A stretch of DNA of 64,000 bases from Trichoplax sp. H2 (lineage: Eukaryota > Placozoa > Uniplacotomia > Trichoplacea). The translations under genes and the position numbers were made by a program. Positions 52,388 to 63,166 of the stretch are shown piece by piece (within the stretch, counting starts at the first letter, position 1; each line of letters opens with the position of its first letter). A model generated the notes under the pieces. The model ran no database searches. It saw only the letters and a program-made list of their open reading frames with translations, and was not told where the DNA came from. Where the stretch lies: the NCBI GenBank assembly GCA_003344405.1, contig NOWV01000022.1:434001-498000 (forward strand), given 5' to 3'.

Positions 52388-54939
52388 TTCTAATGTAACT
52401 TTAATTAGAAACCAGCGGAGAAGATAATGTTGTATAATAAATACCAGTATCCGTATATAATCAATTTATAGCCAATGAAAAGTTTCTTGCTTATGCCGTC
52501 TACAGGATAAATGGCAACTGAGATGTTTGAATAGACTGAATTCGATTAACCAATTATAGTAGACATCTTGTTTTATAAGTTAATGCAATTTACGTTCTTT
52601 AATGACGATAATTCCAAATGTCCTGTTAATCCTAATCGTCAATTGCCTTATAAAGTAGCCATAAAGTGGATAATATCCACATAAACGCTCATAGATACCA
52701 ATACTATTTGATTCAATAACTACGATCGGCAGTTTAAATCTAGTAACTCCTAGTCGGTCATTACCATAAACTGATCATTATGTAACGATAACTTACTACT
52801 TCAGATCTTACTTGCCAGTATCATTGATAGAAGTCATTTATCTTAACAAATTACCGAGTAAAATTAGCGCATAAGTAGTTCTACGCAATGCATATGTGTA
52901 CACAGCCTTGGTGAGTTGATTTTAATTATTATACCGTGCATTCAAGGACTATTGTAAATTTTTTTGACCAACGGACTCTGGACACCTACGGCAAATTATT
53001 ACTATGAATTGTCTACTGTATACAATAGTCGATGCTAGAAAAATAATAACTTTTAGCTTGGAAACGTCATCTGCTGGTACTATATACAACTACTGTCAAG
53101 TTGCTCAAACATAATGTTTGCTTTATTGACATTGCGTCGAAAACATGGCATTGGTGGTAATATTAAAGAGAGCTTATGCATCTAATTTTATCCACGCCCA
53201 CTTTGACTTCAAACATAAATTATCAAAGCTTATAGAATATTTCTGCAGAATCTTGTGTGGGATGTTGAAATTAATTATAATAATTTTTTATTTACTTTTT
53301 AGCTTATTTACTACGACATTTAACTGATTTTACGAATGATGCTTATGAAGGTATTGAAGATATTTTATGACATCGTACTGAGTATAGTATCAATTAATAT
53401 TATCTCATTCGCACGACATGGTATGCGGGTTAGGCTAGTAACGGTATATATGAATTTAATGTATTGTATGAACAGTATTCTATAACTTTCTATTTATATT
53501 TTATAGCTTATTTACTACAGCATTTAACTGATTTTACGAATGATGCTTATGAAGGTATTGAAGATATTTTATGGCATCGTACTGAGTATAGTATCAATTA
53601 ATATTATCTCATTCGCACGACATGGTATGTGGGTTAGGCTAGTAACGGTATATATGAATTTAATGTATTGTATGAACAGTATTCTATAATTTTCTATTTA
53701 TATTTTATAGCTTATTTACTACAGCATTTAACTGATTTTACGAATGATGCTTATGAAGGTATTGAAGATATTTTATGGCATCGTACTGAGTATAGTATCA
53801 ATTAATATTAGCTCATTCGCACGACATGGTATGCGGGTTAGGCTAGTAACGCTATATATGAATTTAATGTATTGTATGAACAGTATTCTATAATTTTCTA
53901 TTTATATTTTATAGCTTATTTACCACAGCATTTAACTGATTTTACGAATGATGCTTATGAAGGTATTGAAGATATTTTATGGCATCGTACTGAGTATAGT
54001 ATCAATTAATATTAGCTCATTCGCACGACATGGTATGCGGGTTAGGCTAGTAACGGTATATATGAATTTAATGTACTGTATAAACAGTATTCTATGATAC
54101 TGAAGTTCCGTGTAAGGTGCCGGTACTGTAGTAGTCCATTACGAGTTAACCCACTCGAGGGCAACTGAAGGTAATAACATTGGTCAAATTTGCCAATAAA
54201 ACTACATAGTTTGCATAGACTACAATACCGCTATGGTGTGTAATAATCATTATATTGTATTTACAAGTTTGATAATATTTAATTTTATCAAGTATATTTG
54301 TTACCTTGCGTTGTAAACTCTTTAAATCCAAAAATCAAAATCAATTAGCAGAATATGATAGATACACAATACTGACTCCTCCTGGAATATATCCCGATCA
54401 ACCCTTTACAACCAGATACATGGACATTTACAAAAATATACGTAAAAATCATAGGTTGTTGAGATCAACTTTAAAATAGGTATGAAGCGGATCAGATGAT
54501 CCTAAGAAGATGCTGAAGAGTTTACGTATATTTATACACATATACACGGTTAAGCAAAAGCCTTACACATCCTGTAATAATAATTTTTATTATTGTTGCT
54601 GTTGTGTGAGACTAAGCCATACTTGTTAATAAATAAAATCGAGAAGTTATATTGTAAGTTCTATTCATTCAAGTTCATTAAAGACAGTGGCATGTAGCGA
54701 TTTGATATGGCTAAAAGTACAATTATCCAGGTAATTAAAAATATTAATAAACACATGATATAATGATCTATCCGCAGGAAATAAATTTCAGCTAACAGTT
54801 TATGTGATCATCTTTGAAAATATTATATAGGACTAAGGTTCAGGACCACATAGAAAGTTGAAATAAAGTCTTAGGGTGTTATTTTAATATAGGTTTAATA
54901 ATATAACCAACTTAAACGGTATAGATAGATATTGTCATA
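52388..54939. other. Intergenic region between SLC46-like A and B; holds the 204-bp array
   Basis: No complete gene is visible. A 60-codon plus frame at 53145-53327 starts with an ATG (MALVVILKRAYAS...), ends hydrophobic and runs into the first repeat unit. It is not supported by homology. The 204-bp tandem repeat occupies 53301-54100. Confidence 0.55.
53301..54100 (+). repeat. 204-bp tandem repeat, four copies, each with an exon-like ORF
   Basis: Units start at 53301, 53505, 53709 and 53913 with a constant 204-bp spacing in the last three steps and near-perfect identity. Each unit opens with a pyrimidine tract and AG (TTTATATTTTATAG in units 2-4), then a plus-strand reading frame YLLQHLTDFTNDAYEGIEDI-LWHRTEYSIN that ends at TAA. 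Unit 1 has TGA in place of the Trp codon and Arg for Gln. I do not recognise the peptide. It could be a multiplied terminal exon or a coincidental frame in a satellite. Confidence 0.9.
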
Positions 54940-57900
54940 TTACGCTTCTGATGTTTCTCCATGCCGACGGTTTCTACAGTTTCTTATCGTTCTGAACCTA
55001 TAAGATATAAGACATGACATATCCGTGATATTAATGAACTGATTTAACAATCAAGAATTGGGAAATAAAACTTAGAATTAGCTAATCGTACATATAATTT
55101 TTCTATGTAAGGGATGCATTGCTTTAATTCATAATGCCTTACCATATTATACACTTGGGGATTAGGTATAATACTGCTATGGGGATGAATACAGTAGATG
55201 GATTGGAATATCGAGAGGCCAGAAAAATACCGTAATAAATAGGAAAGGCAACTATAGCAATAATTATCTCAAGTAGTGCAATAAAGCAAAAAAGAACACC
55301 TATATATAAAGTATATAATAATAACTGTTATACGAAATCACGGAAATGCGATAATTTACTACAGTACTTATTATATCATGATACAAACCTTGATTCTCAT
55401 TTGATACCACGCTAGATAGTTGACCATAGATGCAAGGAAATGTTACGCCGCCAACAGCTCCTACTGCAATAGCTAGAAGTAATATACAACGAGGATGGAA
55501 TATAATCGTAAATTTTTAACCGACTATATTTGATGAATATCAAGTAGTTATTAATTCATGACATAGCTTGCTGTAAAGTGTAAGTAATGTCAAAGGGAAT
55601 CATGATGTTCGATAGTGTAAGAAATGGAGCGCTATTTGAGCAGTATTAATACAGTATAGGTACATAAATGAATTACAATAATCCAAATGACATATCGTAA
55701 ACATACTTCCGTATACTGTGGGATTATGCGTGGCCATGGACAAAATTCCAATTTGAACGGTAAAAAAAGTCATACCAATACCAGCAATTGACATTTCCGA
55801 TAAAATTTTTTTGAAGGCAAGCCAGACGACGATACCACCAATTGCAAAACTTGCAGCACGATAAGTATCATATTCCAGAATTTGATCAAGGTTCCAGCAC
55901 AACGGATAACCGGCGAGGTATATGTTAATTATTTCAGCAAATCCAGTGGTTGGAAACATAGTAAAGAAGAAAATTACTAGCAAGGCATAGTAATACTTTC
56001 TAGAGGCATCCTCTCCCGGTTTGTATATAGTTTTAAAAAATTTGGGAAAGTTACGCCAAAGGTCAGGAATATGATCTTTAGCCCGTTTGATTTCATAATT
56101 CTTCGTAGCAACAACAAGATGTGCTTGTAAAAAGATCACAGTGTATATCACTGCTAATGCCAATAACACGACTGCAAAAATTAAGGGAGGTTTAAAGCCG
56201 TAGTATTTAGCCCATCTTTCCGAAGTGGTTGCAGTTATGGCTTCAGCCACGAAAATGACAAATTGGATAATTACAAAGCGTGTTGTACGGCTAATTTTCA
56301 AATCGATATCCACTACGTACGCGTAACAACTAAATAAGAACGTCGGATAATTTCCAAATAATCCAGAGATTACATTTCCAGGGATAATTGCCGCTGGTGA
56401 TGCTGTGGTTGCGACGGTAAGCACGGATCCAACAGCTTGAAATAGAAATCCGGTTATGCACAATACCAGGAAAATCTTTCTATTTTGATACAGGTCAGAC
56501 CAAACAGAGTAAACAACAGATAATATAAGGCCAGGTAAATAGCTCGATAAGTTAATAATGGAAATCCATATAATCGGCGGCAAGGGTTTGGGAGGAGTTG
56601 ATCCCGTTGGAGATGGAACTTTAGTAGGTGTGTTGTTTAAATGTCGATAGGGTAAGCAACTATTGGCAGGTCGCACAATAGTTTGAAAAACAGATGCATT
56701 TGGAGCAATTCGCAATAGAGGGTAAAAGTATGGATAAGAATCGCTTAGTTCATTTACAGTGCCGATCGAGAAAATGACGAGAAATATGACGATAAGGATA
56801 TTAACGAAAGGATACTTTCGGATTGTTAGGAGTAGATTATACTTGGATTGTTTATAATTGTTGTTATCAGCAGCGGTAACTAAAATAGTTCAGAAAAGAC
56901 GAATGATTAATAGAATTAGAAATTTAAAGGAACTCCTACTGTACCATCAGAGAATATTGAAGCTCATATATAGTACAGTGTTGACTAATTGACAAAAACT
57001 CTAAAAGTGATGTTATTGTACAGTATACGGAAGATACTGTACACATAATATTCCATATTGTCTATTACGATAGATAGTCCCCGCCATTTTGAATCAAAAC
57101 TTTAAAACACTTCCTTTCAGTTGTTCTATAGTAATTGCTTCTACATAATACAGTGCATCTGTCTCGGGCACATGATCGTGCATTATACAATTATACAGTG
57201 GCGATCCTGCTCAAAAAGAAAGTAGGCCAACACACAAATATACCGCAATGCTTTGATAAATAAATACTGGTTATTCGACATAGGGAGAGCACATGATGCT
57301 CACGTTTTAATTATAATTATTTCTATTTGACGTAGCAAAGAACGAAGCTGTTGATACCGTTATTCATTTCATATGATTTCATGATGAGGTAATCCAGTCT
57401 CATAATGTCAAGAGTATCGATGCCGTCTTATCGTCCAATCATCCCACTTTTTGGACACTTTAGATAGAATGGAAGTATTTTATTTACTGCTAGTATCCAC
57501 TTTGATTGTTGCTAAGGAATCAATCAGTTGTAATGACTAATAAAGAAGGCAAGAGTTTATGTTGCAAATGAACTTACTATTATAGTTGTAAGTAAAGTAC
57601 TAACTGTGGCAGAGAAGAACACTACAGTACTACATCACTTTTTAGACACTTTAGACAGAAGGCAAGTATTTTATTTACCACTGGTATCTACTTTGACTGT
57701 TGTTAAGCATGCAATCACTTGTAATGGCTAGTAAAGAAGGGCAAGGGTTTAAGTTACAATTTCAAGTAAAGCACCAAACTGTATACTGCAACTACTGCAA
57801 TACAGAAAAATATGTTGTTTGAGTTATGCACGGTGCTGTAGAAGCATGACTGGCTTGGTGTTACATTAATTCACTACGACGTATACGACGGGGGCTGGTA

Positions 57901-58455
57901 TGGCACTTGTGAAGTCTAAACGAGAATCAATTGACTGTTACAAGTTTAAAGGGGAAATAAACACTAATGGTGTGTAGATCAAACTACGTTTGTCTATATA
58001 TATACAATGCCACCTTTTATTTCCTTTTGACACAAATCTTGCTACATTAAGATTTGCTTGTGGACTCTATTTTCAGAATCGTCATAAAGTGTCAAATTGA
58101 GCTAGTGAAATACTCGAAGGACGAAGTAAGTAGGTATCTGCAAAAGGACTACATGGCCTCATTTTACTGCTGATACAGAAATATGCTTCATGAATCAATG
58201 TACTAATGATCTAACGTAAGTGAAAAATCATTTCAAGCCCTTTCTCATATCCAATTTATCTGCTATCAAAACATTTTCAATTTTAGACTGGTAGTATAGA
58301 TGATCAGGTATCAGGCATAGCATTTTTTCCATTCTTGATGACGAGAACATTGTACACTTACTGTACTGTAGACTGTGTACAGTCGTAGTAGGCCATATTC
58401 AACAAGATACAGTAAGTCATTTACCTGCAGGTAATTCGGTAGCTGTTTCTTCCAT
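54940..58455 (-). CDS. SLC46-like major facilitator transporter B
   Basis: Predicted MFS transporter related to A and C. Coding exons, 5' to 3': 58455-58425 (MEETATELPA, then a phase-1 donor G|GTAAAT), 56879-55707, 55472-55389 (84 bp, as in A), 55299-55143, 54997-54940. All phases join and give 500 residues. The first helix (NILIVIFLVIFSIG) is followed by NELSDSYPYFYPLL and NASVF, shared with C. A Pro/Thr-rich extracellular segment precedes helix 2. The loop 2-3 motif is VYSVWSDLYQNRK at about 134-145. The first exon, 1.5 kb upstream, is inferred from phase and its acidic peptide resembling the start of C; the four downstream exons are firm. The tail ends FRTIRNCRNRRHGETSEA. Substrate unknown. 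Confidence 0.82.
57445..57795. repeat. Direct duplication of about 190 bp in an SLC46-like B intron
   Basis: The segment starting CACTTTTTGGACACTTTAGA at 57445 recurs at 57636 as CACTTTTTAGACACTTTAGA. It continues through ..AGTATTTTATTTAC, CTTTGA-TGTTG and AATCA-TTGTAATG in both. Two diverged copies, offset about 191 bp. Confidence 0.75.
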
Positions 58456-58674
58456 ATTGATCTCTAATGTTTTCTTGCTTCACCTATTAGGTAGAAAGTT
58501 TACTAAAAGTGTAGTCCAATTTGAATAATAATTAATTAATTTCCAACCAATTTTGCTGACAATTTCTTTCGCTAAATCCCTCGTCCAACTACTACAACAG
58601 TAGACATCAGCCACCAGTCCGGAATTAGAGTACTAACCAGCCAAACGCAATTGAGATTCTGGTTGATACAATAC

Positions 58675-58755
58675 CTACGGTACGGCGCGATATGGCACGG
58701 AACGGTGCGATACGGAACGATGCGATACGGATCGGTACGATACGGTACGGTACAC
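58675..58755. repeat. CGATACGG-type minisatellite
   Basis: Tandem variants of GGTGCGATACGGAACGAT run for about 80 bp (ACGGTACGGC, GCGATATGGCACGG, GATACGGATCGGTAC). This is markedly CpG- and GC-rich for the window. Confidence 0.75.
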
Positions 58756-59157
58756 TAGAATAGTACTATGACGTACTGTACTTGCTGGTTATACCTTTGA
58801 GCTGGTCATTAATTCATTTCGCTACTGTATACTGTACAGATCATAAGTACAGATTTGATAGAGTTGGAAGAGAAAAGGGGTTGTACAAAAAAACTCTACA
58901 GGATAGATGACCAAGCAAATCACGTGCTTCGACAATGACTCTGGCCTTGTCTAGCTCAGCCCTATACGTGGCGTAGTGAAAGTGAGCATCCTCCATACAG
59001 TACATGCTACAACGTAGCACTGTATCAACCACATCACTACAGTACTGCGTCATGTTCTGGACGCCACAGTACATTACTGTAGGACACTGCACTGTGCACT
59101 CTACGCCTTCCATTGTTTCGACTCCACTCGATTGACTAAGAGACTTTCCATCCAAAT

Positions 59158-59185
59158 AAAGAAATAAATAAATAAATAAATAATA
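59158..59185. repeat. (AAAT)n microsatellite
   Basis: About six AAAT units followed by AATAATAATAAAA. Confidence 0.9.
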
Positions 59186-59760
59186 ATAAAAGGAAATTCC
59201 CCCAAATACTCGTACAATATACGGGAAGAGTAAATAAATAAGTAAAAGCCATCCTATTTCTTCATTAGATCATCATCAGACGATCTCATCAGCTTGTAAA
59301 TTAGTAACGGCGCACTGCCTCCGACATCGTTGCAACGGACTTCAACGAAACTGCTATCCTACCACTGCATACTTGGCAGCCAACAACAAAGTAGTCAGTG
59401 AAATACAGATTCAAAATAGACGCGATCCTTATTGATTATTGGACTACTTGTTCAAGCAGCAGACGAAATACGGAAAAGTGAATACAGTAATTTGTTATAA
59501 AATAAAGAATGATGCTTAATATTGATCCTCAATAGGAGGAATCAATCCTGGTGATAGCATGCATCTCTCTGACGCCACTCTTGGCTTTGTTGCATTCAAT
59601 GTGCAACTCTTGAATTATTTTATTTTGATTGTATTTTACGTCGTATGCTTAGTGTTGTCTTGCTAGCTATCTATTTCAAGTCATTTTTCACCCTTGTAAA
59701 TAGGTAGAAAACCCGCACCCATCCATTGAACATCTCAAGTCCTGTACAAAAGCTACCAAA

Positions 59761-59800
59761 ATGAATGATTTTGTCGAAGAGGATGAAGTTGAAATTGCAG
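59761..59800 (+). other. Candidate alternative first exon of SLC46-like transporter C
   Basis: AAAATGAATGATT opens MNDFVEEDEVEIA and ends at a phase-1 donor, GCAG|GTAAAC. The body of transporter C contains an in-frame TTCGTAG|GT acceptor at 63219 in the same phase, giving ..EVEIA-GSGNTKSRFS. The layout mirrors transporter B, whose first exon also codes a short acidic peptide with a phase-1 donor. The link spans 3.4 kb and is inferred. Confidence 0.4.
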
Positions 59801-62800
59801 GTAAACCACTTGATCCATCAATCTTAACATGAATCGACGTATGCGTTTACTTTGATCAATTGTACGATAGAATCGTAACGTGAAGAAAACGTAAAACTCG
59901 TATCGTAGTAAATTGCACGGAAAGATACCAATAAAGGAGAGAATTTTTTGCTAATCAATTTTCCGACTGAATTACATGGACAGGAGACATCTTACAGAAG
60001 TACACGTAACAGTCGTAATAGCTTTACAAGTTTGAGCAATACAATGCGATACTGTCAACGTAAAGCTTATATATTATAATAAGCTAAAAGCAGTTGAGTT
60101 GCAGTATTCTATTTTCTCTGAATTATTCTATCAGTTCCTTGAGTTCGATATTGATGTATGGACTAGTGGGATTTGTCGCAGAAGTACTCACGATAAAATA
60201 AGTCTAGCTAATGATAGTGAATGCATTTGTACAGTACTTTATTATCGAACAGATAATACAGTATGGAATTTGCAGGATCTGTATAGTGCAGTCCCCCCAA
60301 ATAGCTTAAGATTAATAAGATTGGTAATTGAATAGACAAACTAATCTAGGTAATAAAGATTTACAAAATGCTAAAGTTGTTATTATACGTATTATTGTAA
60401 AGATATTTTTGATCACAGTTACCATAAACTCTTATTGATTTGACAAATAAGCAATGATGTGCTAAAAAGAGTCGATGACTGTTCCATATTCACCAAATTG
60501 CTATGGCAGCCATGTGGTAACGTTAATTAGGTTTTATCTTAACGTAAATCATGTATCCATAATTTGCGTTGCAATGACAGTCAATGTCTAGATCGGGTCC
60601 CGTCCCGCTTGGCAAAGAATTGGTGACAATCGACATTCGGGCTTGTAATGACAACGACATTTTACCATGACAGTGTACTGATAGTCATCATCAAGAAATA
60701 ATCGCCTAAGCGATCTGTGAATATTTTCAATTTACAATTTGACGATACCATGTGCTATCGTTTGGTAAATTACGTAAATAGTGTGTTTCGTGATTTCCCT
60801 TGCAATGCCAATGACGATGACATTTATGATTGTACTGTATGTACTGTAACGATTATTAAGAAATAAACGCGTAGGCACGAGATCTGTTAATCGTTTTACA
60901 GCTTGCCATAGTGTTCTGTTCTTACTTCATCATTACTACTACTTATAGTTATTATTGACAGTAGGATGCTAGCGTAATTTACTGACCTCTGATACTACGA
61001 ATATTATACAGTACAGTGGATAATTAATCAATGACCATCAACCACAGCGTTAGTAAGCTGTGCATGTACAGTATAATGTACAGCAATGCAGTCTAAGAAG
61101 CTCTTAATGCGCCGTAGATGGTAGACGTTAATTGTAGATGACATCATAAATCCACTGATGGTCATGGTGGCTTTTATTTCTATGAAATCAAACTAATTTA
61201 TGATGTCATAAATTAAGGTACTAAGTTTAGATACTTTGCCTATTTTTCTCCTCCGATCATATGACTGGCAGTATTGTGTTGGTAGACATACGAGCACGTA
61301 TGCTTCTATTTTTCCCCAGTGGCCAATGATTGCAAATTCACGAAGTGGTTAATACCTTTATTTAATAATAAGTCAATAAATAATAGTAATAAAATATTGC
61401 ATTTCATACCACTACGATTTGCTCCATACAATTTAATAGCCATGTTAACATGCGTATAATGGCGATACGATTATGCTCTAAATCCTAAAATCTCATACGT
61501 TGACTTGCTACTTTTTAGTCAAAGTCAATACGCGTATGCTCGTAGGTACAGTATAGTAAAACATAATCGTGTTTATTGATTAGTTTTGCGTCATGTAGAA
61601 TTGAATCCTAACGTATGGTCCGTAATCAGTCTATGAGATTGATCCAAAACACGTTTTAAGAGTCTTCGTATTGTGGACAAAATTTCATGGGTTATACTGT
61701 AAATACAAATTAGACAACTAGTACTGTAAATATTCTGAATCTAGTTGTCACGAAGGTTTAAAACTTGATTTGTTCTTACGAACGTATCATATGTCGTCCT
61801 AAGCTTATTGATTAAAACATGTAGTACAGTATGCGTAGTAACAGGCTACCGGAATGGAATTACCTACTAATGGTGTATTGAATAAGATGTTTCACTTTTT
61901 AACGTATTTTTTATTCGTCAATATACAATATGTAATAAGTATTGTAATTAATAATATTGCTTCTCCCTCAGCTTTGATTGTTCAACTGCATTAATGAAGT
62001 ACTTAATACAAAAAATACATGAAATTGAAGTGATAGATTGATTGATACGATCAAAAATTGGGGGCAAACTGCTTTACAATGATTGTAGCTATGAATAGCA
62101 ACAGTTTACAGCTATAACAAAGTGCTAACATGGACACAGAGGTCTATGGTATAGGTACAAGCAAGCATGGGCTACTGCAATCTCCTGTTATTATCCATCT
62201 TGATTCTGTACAATTTAGAAAAATAGACAATATAAGAAAGGGAGTGATACAAATGCCAACTGAGCTAATATGCCTTGGTATTTGCGTGCATATGCATACA
62301 CATTCTACAGTGCACAATGCTTTAATTCGTAAAGAAATGCCTAGTATAAAAAATAATAACATAGAATATTACAACGTAGACTGTATAGTATATTAATGGT
62401 AATAGCTAGTCGCACACCATAAGGTACTTAAAACAGAACTCAAGTAATTATATATAATTGAATATATTATTTTTCTCTACGTCAATTTCTACAAATTTAC
62501 GAGCTCACTACCGCAAGTGCTACCAACTATCACAACCATTGAAACTCTATAACTTCGTGGGAAAGATTGCTCGTGGCGAATTAGATAAAGCTATATTACA
62601 CTTTGATTGAAGTGATTCTACTTTTGGCTACCTTTTTTAATACTCATTTTTTACGGTCTAAAGCAAAATACTTCAATCAAAATTTTACAGCACTACAATT
62701 TTGCTAATAGATAAAGTGCTGTACGAGTATATGTATCTATTATATAGTTACTGCTAAGGATTATTACAGAGTGTTTAATTTTAAATTTATAAACTAACTT

Positions 62801-63166
62801 CAATCTTGCTAATTGCGCAAATCTGCTTAATTTTAGACTGTAAAATTTAGATTTTAAATTGTCGGACCTACTTATTAACTATAGACAGTTTGTATAGCTG
62901 TAGTGAATAACAGTTACAAGAGTCGTCTAGGTCAATTAGTTCAAAAAAGCTTGAAAGCTTTTAGTGTCTATCTACACGTATTGCATCTCTTTTTTCAGTT
63001 TGAAGGCTAAAGCTTCTTGATGCTATAGGTGATACTAGTTTGTATCTAGACGGATTAATTATAATAGCTAATATTGTTTTTACAATCGTACGGTAGTTAT
63101 AGGAATACGGTTTTAGTTATCTAAAATTAGCATAAATCGTTTCTTACTTGAAATTAATCAATTAGC
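59801..63166. other. Intron or upstream region of SLC46-like C; no firm exon
   Basis: Two plus-strand frames (60099-60335 and 62130-62396) are open for 78 and 88 codons but match no family I recognise. A diverged repeat pair is visible near 60560-60720 and 60760-60900 (AAGAAATAA-CGC-TA and AATGAC-A-GACATTT words). A 14-bp inverted repeat ATGACATCATAAAT / ATTTATGATGTCAT lies at about 61138-61210. Confidence 0.5.

Larger units (their letters stand above)
58456..59760. other. Head-to-head intergenic region of SLC46-like B and C
   Basis: About 1.3 kb between the inferred first exons of B (-) and C (+), so it is a candidate shared promoter region. It holds a GATACGGAACG-type simple repeat (about 58675-58755) and an (AAAT)n microsatellite (about 59158-59185). 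A 104-codon minus frame (58841-59155) begins at a non-ATG codon and has no family support. Confidence 0.5.

Noticed and set aside
53145-53327. 60-codon plus frame MALVVILKRAYAS... as an upstream exon of the 204-bp array
   Set aside because: Its frame runs into the first repeat unit out of phase with the exon-like ORF, and no suitable donor with homology support is seen.
53301-54100. CRISPR array
   Set aside because: The units are 204 bp, contiguous and nearly identical throughout with no unique spacers, and the genome is eukaryotic.
58841-59155. 104-codon minus-strand frame upstream of transporter B
   Set aside because: It begins at a TTG next to an AAAT microsatellite and is rich in codons made by ACAGTAC repeats. 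No domain or splice support.
60099-60335. 78-codon plus frame that could join the 59761-59800 exon in phase 1 via AGCAG|TT
   Set aside because: The phase fits, but the peptide is unfamiliar. The same exon joins the transporter C body in a way that mirrors transporter B, which is the more economical model.
62130-62396. 88-codon plus frame starting with ATG (MDTEVYGIGTSK...)
   Set aside because: No recognisable domain, no splice context tying it to transporter C, and a similarly long antisense frame exists at the same place.
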